DNA of 64,000 nucleotides from Trichopria drosophilae (taxonomy: Eukaryota; Arthropoda; Insecta; Hymenoptera; Diapriidae), in the NCBI GenBank assembly GCA_030407085.1, contig CM059584.1:120504501-120568500 (forward strand), given 5' to 3'. Of this stretch, positions 49,304 to 62,036 are shown piece by piece (the stretch's first letter is position 1; each line of letters begins with the position of its first letter). The notes beneath the pieces are model-generated. The model did no database searches and was not told where the DNA came from. It saw only the letters and a program-made list of their open reading frames with translations. The position numbers and the translations under genes are program-made.

Positions 49304-50112
49304 GCAAATTCTTTGCATTTTGATTCATAACATCAAACAAGTATAATGTTAAGCAAATTATTGGTATTTTTATATGTTTTTATGTAGATAAAGAGATAAC
49401 AAATGATTCAGAGTGCTTCAGTTTTTTAGCAACGCTGAAGAGTGAACACTATCTGAAAATTGTTATGTTACTGATCGTTCCCTTTGTATCACGATTTTTA
49501 TTATGCGTCAAATTCCTTTGAAATTTGACATAAAATGTTTTGACGTGAGAAAAACATTTCTATACTCTCTAAATATAAATTAGCGAAAACCGCTGCAAAT
49601 CAGCGAATATACTCTGCAAATCAGCCCTACATGAAATCTAAGTGAACATTTTTGAAAATTCTAGGAGTAATTTTTCATGTTGCTTGTATTTCAGTTGATC
49701 CCTTAATGAGATTGAAAGATTGAATTTCTGCAATTCCTTTGACCCAAATTTGAATGGAAAAAATTATTGGTTTGGGTTCACAATACTGACGAAATCAGTA
49801 TTTGTGCGTCGAATATAGTAATTATTTACAATTGATTAGCATTATAGTAAGAAAAATCATTAATTCATGAGCGAATTTTGCTTTGAAAATCAGTCAACGG
49901 ATACGTAATCAGAGACCTCGAAAATCCCCGAGTAACAAATTTTAAGCGATTATCATTTGCATGATAACGATTTTTTCAATAACCCTGCATTTTTTCATAT
50001 TTGTTTATATTTATACGACCTAACCATTAAACAATAACATCTTGTTAGCCATTTTTAAATATTATGTTATTATTGAACTTTTATTATTGAACAATCGTAC
50101 CAAAAATCAGAC
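49304..50112. other. AT-rich DNA, nothing recognised
   Basis: No supported feature. Confidence 0.5.
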
Positions 50113-51371
50113 AACCCTTTAACGTCCAGAATGCACGTTTCGCATGTACAACTTCCACCGCATATTTCAAACTGATAGTAAGACACAGGCATTTCGGAAT
50201 GTACCTTATTTACTATTTTCGAGGGTGTTCTTTCGAATGGTGACTTCAAAATTGGAAAAAATTGAATATTTTCCTTTGATTTTGGCAAAAGTAAGTGAAA
50301 AAAAACACATTTTTGATGGTCATTTTTTTTTTAAATTTCATTTTTCATGTCGATACCGCGATTTCTATGACCTGAAAAGTGCATAAAAAGTGAACTAAAT
50401 GTTTGAATGCAGATAGGTATTTTTTATTTCACCTTGAAATATCGAAAATGGCGGCTTATTCCAAGAAATTTTTTAAATAACCTGGCAGTATGGAACTATA
50501 TCATTTTTAACCCTTTCGCAGTGTCGGATTAAAATCTGAAAGTGGAAATAATGGCTAAACATATACGACTGTTTTTGGGGTCACTGATTATGAATCTGAT
50601 GTCCGATTTTTGAAATTTAAAATGGCGAATCCATTATGACAGCCGAATTTTAATTCTTGCGCGTTGAAATTAGCCATGTCTTCTATAGAAGACATCGACA
50701 ATGAAGGGGTTAACAAATTTTCAACTGAATATCTATCGTATAAGATGTTTTTTTGTATGCTGATTGAATCTGAAGTCAAAATTTCAAAATTCAAAATGGC
50801 GGCCATAGATGAGAAAGTTTGGAAGTTGTTTCTCGACATGCGGAAAAATTTGTATCTGTACTTTTTCGAAGTTGCCGATTACGTATGTGAGGTCAAAATT
50901 TCTAAATTCTAAATGGCTGACAAAAAATTACGTGCGTGGTGATGCTAAGTTTAGTTGAAAATTTGTTTAAAATGCTATATTTCCATACTGTCAGAATTTT
51001 CAAAAAATTTCTTGACAAAAGCCGCCATTTTGGATATTTCAAGGTGAAATAAAAAATGCCTACCTGCATATGTTTTAAGTTTAAACATTTTATGCATTTT
51101 TTATGCACTTTTCCGGTCAAAGAAATAGGAGTATCGATATGAAAAATGAAATTTAAAAAAAAATGTCCCCAAAAATGTATTTTTTTCATATACTTTTGCC
51201 AAAATCAAAAGAAAATACTCAATTTTTTCAAATTTTGAAGTCACCGTTCGAAAGAACACCCTCGACAATAGTCAATAAGGTACATTCCGAACTGCCTGTC
51301 TATTATTTTCAGTTTGAAATATGCGGTGGAAATTGTACATGGGAAACGTGCATTCTGGACGTTAAAGGGTT
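50113..51371. repeat. 1.26-kb foldback with arms of about 390 bp
   Basis: The left end AACCCTTTAACGTCCAGAAT is the exact inverse of the right end ATTCTGGACGTTAAAGGGTT. The arms (about 50113-50500 and 50985-51371) pair along their length, with about 94% identity over the outer 176 bases by my count. A TTAA follows directly on the right, but not on the left. The middle carries three tandem-like copies of a CTGA-GTC-AAATTT-AAATTC-AAATGGC motif (about 50592, 50765 and 50887), 120 to 170 bases apart. Each arm contains a similar 58-codon frame, but differences between the arms are mostly amino-acid changing, so coding is not supported. Confidence 0.85.
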
Positions 51372-52389
51372 AAGGTGTAACATTGATACCACCGGGACTC
51401 AAAGGAATAAATAATAATTATTGTATGTTAGAGTTTTGGTGATACCTGTATTTTGTACCAAACGATCACACATTTATTAGTTATTTTAATGTTACGCAAG
51501 TTTTTTTTTCAATTTCAAGCAAATCTTTTTTTCCTTCTATTGTGAGCAGTCTAGAGTTACTCCTTTTTTTTAGGTACAAAATTACTCTTTTCTACGATTG
51601 TAAATAACGATTAAAGAAATGCCGTAGGTGCAAACGGTAAAAAATGAACTACAATTATTTGTTTTTTAAAAGTTTAACGATTTTTTAATATTAAAGGGAA
51701 TAATGTGTGTTAATAAAGATATAGCATATTACATTTTTTACAAATTTTGATTAAACATGGATCGATGTTTACAGTACAGCAAACCCTGCTCAAGACACAG
51801 CACTAATCATAAATTAATATAACAAAATAAAGGATACTCACTAACCTATACGGTGCGCAGACCCGGCCCTGCTACCGATCCTTAGTCATCTTCTTCGTGA
51901 CACAAACTGTTATCAATCGCGTTGATATTTATACAATGTCATGCAGGCAAGTAAACACGCGCAATAAATATAAACAAACCAATCGAAATATGCAATTTCT
52001 TATTTTTTTTTCTTTATATTCTTCTAAAATACCCTCACCTCATTTCATGGTTCCTTATATCAAATGACACCATATTGAACAAGAGACACATTTTAAAGAC
52101 TTTTCTTTCAGCCTTTCTGAAAAGGGCGCATAGCTTTCTTAGAGTGCAAATTCTTCGGTTTTTAATTACGTATATAAGTACGTGTAAAAAAATCAAGGCA
52201 GATTAAAAAATTGCTCAAAGCGCTGCAGGACCTAACGTAAATAAGAATTACTGTAGGGACATATTTTTCAGTTTCGAAGGCAAGAATTTCGTATTTTTGT
52301 CTTATCAATGATACATTACGTATGTTTGTTGATATATTTGGAATGTAGTTAATAATGTTGACTAATTTCAGAAATTTCTCTTATAAGTA
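51372..52389. other. AT-rich DNA, nothing recognised
   Basis: A short less AT-rich part lies at 51850-51900 (GGTGCGCAGACCCGGCCCTG). No frame or repeat explains it. Confidence 0.45.
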
Positions 52390-52720
52390 AACCCATCAAA
52401 GTAAAAATCTCCGATTTGTATGAAATTTAGATATCTTGTACACAAAAACCTAAAATACCTTTTTTTAGCGACACAGCTTATTTAGTGAAACAGCTGCCCA
52501 GAAATTGGGATGCAGATGGAAATAGCAATATCTGTAAAGATAGTTAAGAGATTTTAATGATTTTTGGTTGAAAAGTATCTTTCAACAGAACACCATCGGT
52601 CTAGACATCTTTAAACGAAAATTAAATTACGGGATAAACTATTCCCAAACTGATTTTTGGAAGGGCTAAAAAAATATGTCCAAATTTCGTATAAATCGGA
52701 GTTTTACACTTCGGTAGTCC
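52390..52720. repeat. Foldback element of about 0.33 kb
   Basis: AAAAATCTCCGATTTGTATG and AAATTTAGATAT on the left (52403-52433) are mirrored by ATATGTCCAAATTT and CGTATAAATCGGAGTTTTAC on the right. The outer flanks (CCCATCAAAGT and ACTTCGGTAG) pair weakly. The limits are uncertain. Confidence 0.55.
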
Positions 52721-55700
52721 TACCAGTTAGGAATGAGTAGATATTATTCTTACAAAAAGAGTTGACTTACTCAAGCTATAATAAAACTCAAATAAAAATA
52801 AAAATTACCCCAGAATTTACCACCAGTATACGTAACATTTTCATTTTTGCTCTGCAGGGCATGTTCTTTAGTTTCCCACCAATTTCTACACATTTCATTT
52901 ACCTTTGTACACTACAAATTAAGTTTGTGTAAATGTTAAAATGTCGTATGACACGAGTTAGTAACATAGGACAATTAAAAAATATTTTCGACAAGAACAT
53001 GCTATTATGTATTTTTTAAGGAACTGTATTTCAACATTTATCGGAGTGAAGTTTGACTATTTTCAGAGTAAAACCCATACTTTCATCAAAATAGATTACG
53101 AAAAGTAATTCTAAAAGCGATGGAGATTTTCATTCCACTTGAGTGAAATAAAGATTAAAAGAAAAATATTTCACTCCAAATGAACTTTAACAGTTTTTAG
53201 AACGAAAATTTACTTTAATGGTAAAATTAGTTAATTCATACAAATTGATTGTATTAAATAGCAGATTTTTTATTATGTTATTAATATTTTACATTTATCA
53301 TTTAAATTAAACGATAATTTAATTATTTGAATTGGTCTGTACATGCTCGGAAAATAATGACATTCCCGAAAAACATTCCCGCATTGTAGTTACTCTTGCT
53401 GCCGCTGGTCACCGCCGTGATTCCTAACCGAATATTTCTCGCTAGTTGGAGAAATCGGTTATCATTTTTTAATTCCTGCTTGTATCAAATACAACTTTAC
53501 GAAGTAACGTCATGTAGAATATTCACCTCCGGTAATAACGATATTTTTTTAATTAAATTAGTAATTGTTGTAGAAACATAATAGCGTAATGCCTTCAAGT
53601 TATATTGATATATTTTAGTAGAGTGTTTGATATGTTATTGTATAGTGTAATCAATTAATTCGTTAAAGATTTCTTCTAAACCAACCTATAACATGTCTAC
53701 TTAAACATATAAATACTTTAAAAAAACAGAAAATTGATTAACTTTAATCGATTTTTTAAGAATATCGTATAAAATTTAAGGACATAAAGAGTTTGTTTAA
53801 TTGGATTAGATTGTGTCTTTTGTAAAACGAATTCTCTCATCATATATTGAAAATGCAAATAAGTTTCAATTTATTCTTTAAACTACTTTTAATTATTTAA
53901 TTAGTGCAAAAAAGTACTAATGAAAAAGTAAAAAGTAATACATCGAACAAGCTTTTGCAAATAGTATATTAATAAAGTAAACTGATTAAATTCAGCTAAT
54001 AAGTTTGTAATATTAGTTTAGAAATAATTTTAATTTGGCCTTAAGAATAGAGTAATCAATTCTTGATTTTGTATATTCTATAAAAATCTTATTTGCAGCT
54101 TTTTAGATATTTTTTATTGTATTTTTAAATAAAAATAGTTCAGTTTTACAGTAAGATAGCAAAATATTTATTGATTTGCGAGAACAGAATGTCGTTGTAT
54201 CTGTAGGTTATTTCGGTACGTTTTAATCGATCTTAATAAATTAATTATTTGGTCTTGTGAAAAGCGAGCATGTAATATTTACATTCAAGCACAATATTTA
54301 ACAAAAGTACAAAGTAATAATTTAATTCATTTTCAAGTAATTTATTGGATAGTGTTCTAATTACAATTAAGGGTAAAGAAGAATTCAATTTCTTTCAAAT
54401 ATTTAAGGTGATAAAAAGTATCTTTTGTTAATTAAATTATTAGAGTGTTAGACAGTAGTTTTGTTAAATTACAAAACGTTTAGTCAGATCTCGACAGTAT
54501 TTGAAATTGCCTAGGTTTATTTGCTGAATCACTGAAAGATTGATTTTAATTCATCTATACACTAACGATATTCTGTTGAATTTTTAATGAGACGATATAA
54601 TCTTCTGCAAAGTCAGAATAATCTTTTATAGAAATTATTATGTTTTAAGAAGAAATTGCTAATCCAAAGAATAGTGACGTGAAAATAGTAATAAAGCTGT
54701 ACAAGTTACATTATTATTGCTGAATTAATCAATAATTAAATTCGACTAATAATATATTTGTTTTTAATCGCAGATTCTAAAATTTCAGATAATTTCACGT
54801 CCGATGCAGCTCATTGACATTTTTTTAGATACTTTTTTTACAAAAATACATCCGTTGAAACTATGGTGAGAAAATGTCCGTGCAAGACTTAATGGATTAA
54901 ATATCTCGGAAATTATACCATTATATATAATAAAATTTCTCACTTTAAGTTTACTTCAGTATAATTTTACCAGCGTTTCATTTTAGTAAGTCATCAGTTT
55001 TTGTTATCATTTTAGTGAATGCAATGAAGAACTCATTGTTTGTAAACAGCTTCGTATTACTAAGTATTAAATTGTTTAATTAAACGCTCGCGCGTTATAT
55101 TAATTTTTAATTTCCGCTACTTCCGTTTTAAAAATAAGTATTGAAAATATAAATTTCTTGATTAATTTTTAACTATATGAAATAATGAGTAAAAAATGTA
55201 GCTTTTGCCACAGAAAGAAATAAAATGTTTTTAAAATTAAACGCTTGAGAAAACGATATTTTCTACTAAAGTTGACCAAAAAACAAATATTTTGGATACA
55301 CTCCGAACGTTCAACATATTTTTTTGATTATTTTACATTCAAAAGAGGTCTTAAATATAAGAAGATATTACAAATACCTACATATTTTATTAGGAGAGTC
55401 TTAGTGTAATTTAAAAAAAATAAGATATTATTAACCTCTTTAATTTGTTAACAACTTTTATTGGCTAACAGTTTTGTAAGGTGCTTAAATTTTAAATTTA
55501 GGATGTGTGCTGCACAAAATTTTAAACAAATTTAACTAAATGATAAGTTATAAAGTGGGAACAAAATTACTTTAAACTTACTAAAATTTAGTTAATCCTA
55601 GTTTCATTTTGTCATCTGATCTATACGCAACTGTGAAAACTAAAAAATATATCTCCACTAGATAACTCATTATTTAGTTCAATTTACTGAATGTTTGCTA

Positions 55701-56394
55701 AGAGTATTTGAAATTGTTTCATTTATAATTTCATAAAATTTCATTATAAAACTTTTTTTCACTTATGCGTCATTAGAAAGAAGAGATTACAATTGCAATA
55801 GGATACAAATTTTGCAACTGATTCATTTGGAAAGTTAAATCGACTCCCTTTCTATCGTCGTCTTGCGATACCGAATTCGTAAAAACCATGAATTTCTATA
55901 AATTCTTCACATTTAATCGTTGCTACGGTCTAATAAACGCCTGTCCGAACTTTCTCATTGTTTCATTAGTAATTTTAATTTCTCGGCAATTTAGCGCGTG
56001 CCAAGTTTATTACGTATTGTAATTGCAAATGTAGTAACGCATTGAAAAATGCAATTAAATGCAATGAATTCCAACAAGTTGTACATGACTTATATCTAAA
56101 TTAAATTGTTGCTACAGATCTTTCATACACTTTGTCATTTTATGTGCGGTGTTTAATTCGTGCTAATTGATTAATTATTTAATTAACAAAATAACTTCAT
56201 GTAGTTATGTAAATTCGTTATAAAAAAAGCAAATCTCGTTTCAATTTCTATTTTTATGTCTAACTTTTCTCAACAAATTATAACATACTATCAAATTGTA
56301 AATGAGAATAATCCAATCTATTAAGGACATCAACCAATCATTATAGTTAACGAAGTTTGCTCTTAAAAACAACTACTATCTTATATTTCTTATT
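52721..56394. other. AT-rich DNA, nothing recognised
   Basis: This is the longest stretch without a delimitable feature. A short less AT-rich part (53395-53460, GCTGCCGCTGGTCACCGCCG) opens a 61-codon frame that looks incidental. Confidence 0.5.
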
Positions 56395-57890
56395 GCTCTA
56401 GGTAGCAAAGGAGATATTTTTTCACATTTTAAGAAATGATTTACAAAGCACTTAATAAATAAATCATTCATACGCTTTAAAGGTTTGATCTTTTCTGGCG
56501 TATCGTGTTATCTTTATTTCCCTAGGGATTAAAAATAAATTTTTCTTTCACATATCGAAGTCTTATTTGCAAGAAGTAAACATTTTATTTCACTTCCTAT
56601 ATAATAGAAAGAATGTTCTGGACATATTGTTCAATAGTTCGATTTTTAGTTTAAATTACATAGAAGATTTCTTTCCCTAGGGATTAAAAATTAATATTCG
56701 TCTCTACAGTTTAATTTTTCTATCGTACCATAGTTTCAAGGTAGATTTTTTCCTTGATGATTAAACAAACTTATACTGTTCAAAGGAGAAATATGTCGTT
56801 GAAATTGCGAAGTAAATTTATTGCCCTTGTGAATAAAAAACGAATTTTCTTTCTTGTACGAATAACTTACAAACAGGCAAAATCTACACATCATGCACAT
56901 GATTATAAAATTATAATTTCATACTATATTTATTTCTCTAGGGAGCAAATATGCACTTTTCATAACACAAATGTTATTAAAAAGTAAACATTTTCAATGT
57001 CTTTCGATACGCAAATATATCTTGTATTACTAAATGGTTTCATGTATTGTTTGAGTCTTATGGTGGATTTATTTCCCAAGGGATTGGATATCCAATTTTA
57101 ATCCCTAGGTCTAAAACTATTTTCATGGTGTGATAATTTCATGATCTATTTTTTATTCCCCTACTGAGTAAACATAACTTTTTCCACTTGTACCAATAAC
57201 TTATTTGCAAAAAGTCTAGATTTTCCACTCTCCAAGGAAATAGCTAAATATGATTAATGTACATGTAACAGAGCATTTTAGAAGTTTTTTACAGTATAGT
57301 TACATGAGAATACATTTCTTTCAGGTATATATTATGCCATTTTTTATACAAGATTCAAAGTATTGCAGGTTTTTGAAAATCACCCAAATGTATTTTTTTT
57401 TATCATAATATATTTATTTCTCGAGGGAGCAAACTCGCCCTTTTCTTCCTTATAGCTAAACATTTTTTTTTCAAAAGTAGAATTTTTACTGTATTCTTCT
57501 AAGCACTTTATTGTCCTTAATTTTTAACATTTCATGTTTTATTTGACTTTTATCCTAAATTTAGTCCCTAGTAATGGAAAATAGAATTTTCTTTCCAATA
57601 TCTAAAACGTCTATTACAAATTAAAAATTGGTTATTTTGTTGTAAGAAAAGAAGAATACATCTAGTACTCTTAAATATCATGAAATGCTAAAGTTTCATA
57701 TTATGTTTATTATCCTAGTGATTAAAGTGGTACTTTATGCCATTACTTTTATATTCAAGTAAATATCACAATAGTTCATCTGACAATAGTTCATGCACGA
57801 TAACGACTGAATATTTTGCTACAATTCTATGAGAGATTTATTTCCCTAGGGAGCAAATAGGCATTTTTCATAAATGAAATTTTCAATTTA
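56395..57890. repeat. Ancient diverged tandem array with a CCCTAGGG core
   Basis: A block close to TTTATTTCCCTAGGGA, then TTAAA or GCAAATA, then ATTTTTCTTTC, recurs with much variation at about 56513, 56670, 56745, 56817, 56931, 57068, 57158, 57413, 57562, 57706 and 57838, plus one inverse copy at 57099. The best copies are TTCCCTAGGGATTAAAAAT (two) and TCTAGGGAGCAAATATGCA with TCCCTAGGGAGCAAATAGGC. Many units continue with CTTATTTGCAAGAAGTAAAC-like sequence. The spacing varies from about 70 to 260 bases. The core is palindromic. The array runs straight into island 4. Confidence 0.65.
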
Positions 57891-57949
57891 TTATTTTATA
57901 ACACAAACATCGTGTTTTTTTTCGAAACATAGATTTTCTCGAACTTGAC

Positions 57950-58660
57950 ATGATTCGCAGCAGTATACAAAGTTTCCATTCGCCAATAACAAAAAACCTC
58001 CATGCATTTCTGTTCGATCAAAAAAACTGAAAGTGAAGTTTACGCACTTAACTGCGATTACCTCCCATCGAATCGACGTTTCAATTGCGATTTTCCACGC
58101 ACCTTCACCCAGGGCACAAAAAACCCTTTCCAATTTCTACCTGGAACTCAATTAGGAATCACTTATTTCGTGCAATTATTACTAGGATTGCCCCCCGTAC
58201 GGATTTGTAACGAGAGCAAAAAACTATAAGGAGGCAAACGGCGAATCGTTAAGCGCCGTGAATTCCGACGATTTTTTTCGACGGGGCCATTCAGTGGCTT
58301 GCACAATGAATTTTTTTTTTTTGTCGATGCCTCGACTTCAAATTCAAAGGAGAACCGTATTGCGGGGGTGGGGTATCACGGCCCGAACGGAAAAAGCTGA
58401 CGGGGGATTGGCTGGTGAAAGAAGCGACAGGAGAAACCCGCCATGAGTTGTTCGAACATTACGTCCCGGGCACCCGAGCACAGTGGACGCGCTTCTCGTT
58501 ATATCTCGCTTTATTCCGGGAAATCGCTTTAAAAAATCAAAAAGCCCGCGAGATCGAAAATCGAAACACATCCGGCCGGTTTCGACCGCGAGTCTTCGCG
58601 TTTCCGGGTCGTCGTACGTGTTGGAAAAGTGTATTTGACGTTTCGATGTTGTTCCCAAAT
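57950..58660. promoter_or_regulatory. GC/CpG-rich island 4
   Basis: This is the strongest composition change in the window: GCAAACGGCGAATCGTTAAG, GCGCCGTGAATTCCGACG, GTATTGCGGGGGTGGGG, ACGTCCCGGGCACCCGAGC, CATCCGGCCGGTTTCGACCG and TTTCCGGGTCGTCGTACG. Open frames exist on both strands over the same bases (plus 58415-58705, 96 codons; minus 58344-58670, 108 codons), as expected by chance when stops are rare. I recognise no domain. A promoter or enhancer, or an exon of an unseen gene, are the main options. Confidence 0.38.
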
Positions 58661-59323
58661 AAAAAATCAATTAAAAAATTGTTTAATTTAATTTTTGAAT
58701 ATTAAATTTTTTAAATTGTCACAATTTTATGGATAAATAAATGTTTAAAAAATGTAAAATTCACACTATTGCTCGTTTAAGAAATATTCGTAATATTCAA
58801 ACGTTTAAAATTTATTTGTCATTTAGAAAAATTCGAAATGTCAAATATAAAATTGAATTACAATTTGTTGCTAACGAGCGTTATGTTACGGGACACTTGC
58901 GGTAAGAGAATACTATGTAGCGGTGGAATGATGTAACGGACATTATTCACTGAAATTTTCATCCCGAGGGCAGACATACGTACAGAAAGTAGAAGAAACT
59001 CGGATTACAGCGATGACAGAGGCAAGAAGAGGTAATGAAATTGTTGATTTGTGATATTTGACGACGTTTACTTTTCAATTTTTCGATTGTCTATTATGAA
59101 ACTATTCTTCAAAATATTTATAAAATCATAGTTTGCAGCCCATTAGGAGCCACAATTTGTTTATATTTTGTTCCACTAAACTTTCAAATAAAATGTTATT
59201 GACTGTTTTTGAGATACGGTTGTATTTGCTTTAGTCTGAATTAGTTTCAAATTTAACTACCTAATTTCAGTTAAAAACTATTGGGTTCGAAATAAAATTA
59301 AAGAAGGAGTTTTTATATTTCTT
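58661..59323. other. Mostly AT-rich DNA with one mixed segment
   Basis: At 58870-59035 the composition is mixed, ending ATGACAGAGGCAAGAAGAGGTAATG, where AAGAG|GTAATG would fit a splice donor. The possible exon is too short to judge. The rest is AT-rich. Confidence 0.3.
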
Positions 59324-59431
59324 AGAGTGAAAATTCACCCTTGGAGTGAAAATTAATGTATTGAGTAGGTACACTTTTAAAGAGTGAGAGTGGGTTAATT
59401 TTCACTTCATGTAGAATGAATTTTCATTTTG
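59324..59431. repeat. Short foldback of the AGAGTGAA family
   Basis: AGAGTGAAAATTCACCC and GGAGTGAAAATTAATG on the left are mirrored by GGTTAATTTTCACTTCATG and AGAATGAATTTTCATTTTGG on the right. It is related to 29270-29380 and 36746-36835. Confidence 0.65.
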
Positions 59432-60249
59432 GAAATTTAGAGAAAATTTTAGAGATTAAATCTTAGTAATTTCATATGATTTATATTTTAAATCCACTTT
59501 ACTTTCGATATTTATTTAATTGTGTAATTATACTCTCTAATTCTAAATTAGTTAAATTGCTATTAATTAAAAAATGAAAAGTGGGTCACAATTTAAGTTG
59601 TAATAATTTTTATTCATTAATAATTAAAAACTACTAATATTATTAAGGGCACACTCTGCATTAGAAGCCCCCAAAAATGCTCTTTTTTATAATTTTTTTT
59701 AAAGGAAACTATTCGATGGATCATTTTAAAATGTTTACTGTGTAATGAACATGTATTGAGGTTTACAAAAACAATTTGTTTACACAAGTTTATTCATAAA
59801 ATCAATCGTTATAAGGAAAACAAATTGACATCTTTGAAAATGTCTTCTATACTATCTGCAGAATAGCGGCCCAGAAAATTATCTGAAAAACAAATACAAA
59901 ATTTATTTGTAAAGTTTATGAGTATAGCTATCATATGAACTAAAAAAACATTATTTTACTACATACAAGAAAATAGTGCTTGTTTAAACAAAAAGGTCTT
60001 TTTTTTGTCCTTTTCAGTTTTTTTTTTTTTGGCAATAACTTTTTTTAAGCGGAACAATTAATAAATCTTTTTAGTTTGTATGATAGACAATTAAATAAGC
60101 TTTAATTAAAATAAAGCATGTAAATCTGTTGAGTAGTTTTTTTTTAATCGTGCACATTGTTTCAAAAAACATCGTTTTGAAAAAATCGTGCTTAAAGTTT
60201 TTGTATGTGTATGTATATAATTTATTAATATCTTGGACATATTGTCCCA
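59432..60249. other. AT-rich DNA, nothing recognised
   Basis: No supported feature. Confidence 0.5.
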
Positions 60250-60386
60250 GTGCCCGTATTCTGTAAGTCGGTATTACGAATAACGTCGACGTTATGACAA
60301 TTCCAACCAACCACGGTCCAGGATATTGTCGTTATCGACAGTAACGTCGACGTTATTCGTAATACCGACTTACAGAATACGGGCAC
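60250..60386. repeat. Foldback with perfect 45-bp inverted repeats
   Basis: The left arm (60250-60294) begins GTGCCCGTATTCTGTAAGTC and ends AACGTCGACGTTA. The right arm (60342-60386) is its exact inverse over all 45 bases. The 47-base loop includes CAACCACGGTCCAGG and a diverged ATTGTCGTTATCGAC. Perfect arms in such AT-rich, decayed DNA point to a recent insertion or to selection for pairing. A hairpin transcript from it would be fully paired. Confidence 0.9.
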
Positions 60387-61239
60387 AGGATATATGTCAA
60401 TATGTGTATGTAAATAATAAAATTACAACTTAATAACAAAATAATAACAAAACAATATACAACGCATTTGCACAAACATAGAAATAATAACAAATATAAA
60501 TATTAGCGCACGGCGGAAATACAAAATAATCAAAATTTGTTGAAGATAAATAGTTGGTCAGTGTGCTATACCTGCTCGATTCTATATATGAAGTATACTT
60601 TTGATTCAAGCAAAAAACCAAAAATTCGGTTTTTTGATCATCTAATGTAGGCGGTCCTCTTAATCCTAAAAACTGCAGTACTAAAATAATTAATTTCTAC
60701 TTTTAGATTAGTAGAATGGTATTAATTTCTTAGTCTTTTTTTTGTAATATTTTATAGTTAAAAAATGACTGAGTTATAATAGTAACTCACCTTTAATTTT
60801 AGGTTAGTAGTTTTCAGCTAATTCAGATTTATAGGGTACGTAGTGTCGCTTCATTATCAATTAAATATTAAGAAATATTATTTTTAGGCGAGTTTTTGTC
60901 AAATATTGTCTACAAAAATGTAAAATATGAATTACAAAAATATCGCGACTTCCTTGAGAAAGACGTCCATCAAATATATAATTTAATAATTACGAGCATA
61001 TAAATACATTTATTTGATTTATGTATTAATTTTTTTTTAGTTCAGACCATTTTGATACAAAACTGAAAAACGTCAAAATGGTGTCAAGAAATCTCGTCCA
61101 GTAAAAGTATATTAATCAAAAAGTATAATCATTTTTTTCCCCCGAATTATATATAAGATGATATAATCCCATAATTATTTCTAGGATTTATTTTTATTTT
61201 TCATTTCAATGTTAAGCAATTTAGAAATAATTTTGGACC
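60387..61239. other. AT-rich DNA, nothing recognised
   Basis: Scattered TTAGTAG motifs occur. AGACGTCCATCAAATAT at about 60960 is shared in inverse with the flank of the foldback at 45.7 kb. Confidence 0.45.
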
Positions 61240-62036
61240 TTAACCCGATTCTGCCCAGACGGCCACGAATTTTACGTAATTTTGAAAGACATAATTTTTA
61301 TGGTAAACGATCATATTTTATCAATATTTCATCGCCGATGGCTATTGTATAATTTTTGAGTATAGAAATTGAAAACTATGGAAAAAAGCGAAAAATTTTA
61401 TACAAATCCTTTTCTTTCTTTTTCTTGATTGGATCAAGGGCACTAATTGGACGTTTAAGTATCTGACGTTTTTACATTTGTGAAATTCAATATAATGGAC
61501 CCATAACATAGAAAAGTTCAAACTTTTTCGACATAAATTCAAAGTTATGAATGAAATTGGCCTAGTAGAAAATGAATAGCACTGAAATATTTTTCAAAAT
61601 ATTCCAATATGTCGGCGGTATACAATGAAATATCGTTAAAAAATATTCATTTCTACTTTCTTTTTCGTAATGACAAAGGTTTTACGGTAGGGGATTGCAA
61701 ATCTGATATCAGATTTAAAAAATTTAAAATGGCTATTTCTGTGGTGTTCATTTTTATGATTACTAATGTCACTAATGTAAAGTTTTCACCATTCACAGAT
61801 GTAAAAATATCAGTTACTTAAAGGTGCAATTAGTTCACCGGATCCAATCGGGATAAAGAAAGAAAAACATTTGTATAAAATTGTTCGCTTTTTTTCATAA
61901 TTTTCAATTTCCATACCCATAAATAATAGAATACCCATCGATGATAAAATACTGATCAAATATAATCATTTACCATAATAATTGTGCCTTTGAATGTGAA
62001 GTAAAGTTCGTGTCCATTTGGGCAGAAACAGGTTAA
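61240..62036. repeat. 797-bp TTAA-bounded foldback
   Basis: The left end TTAACCCGATTCTGCCCAGA is mirrored by the right end TTGGGCAGAAACAGGTTAA. The arms pair from the ends inward to about 61490 and 61785 (for example TTGATTGGATCAAGG and CCGGATCCAATCGGG), at lower identity than the other TTAA elements. The middle carries ATCTGATATCAGATTT and AATTTAAAATGGC (about 61698-61733), the motif shared with the 50.1 and 63.1 kb elements. TTAA followed by CCC fits piggyBac-type ends. No transposase is present. Confidence 0.8.

Noticed and set aside
50070..51414. Similar 58-codon frames in both arms of the 1.26-kb foldback
   Set aside because: The frames match because the arms are inverse copies. Most differences between the arms change the amino acid, so there is no sign of coding selection.
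58344..58705. Overlapping frames of 96 and 108 codons on opposite strands
   Set aside because: Both lie in the GC-rich island, where stop codons are rare by composition. Neither shows a known motif.
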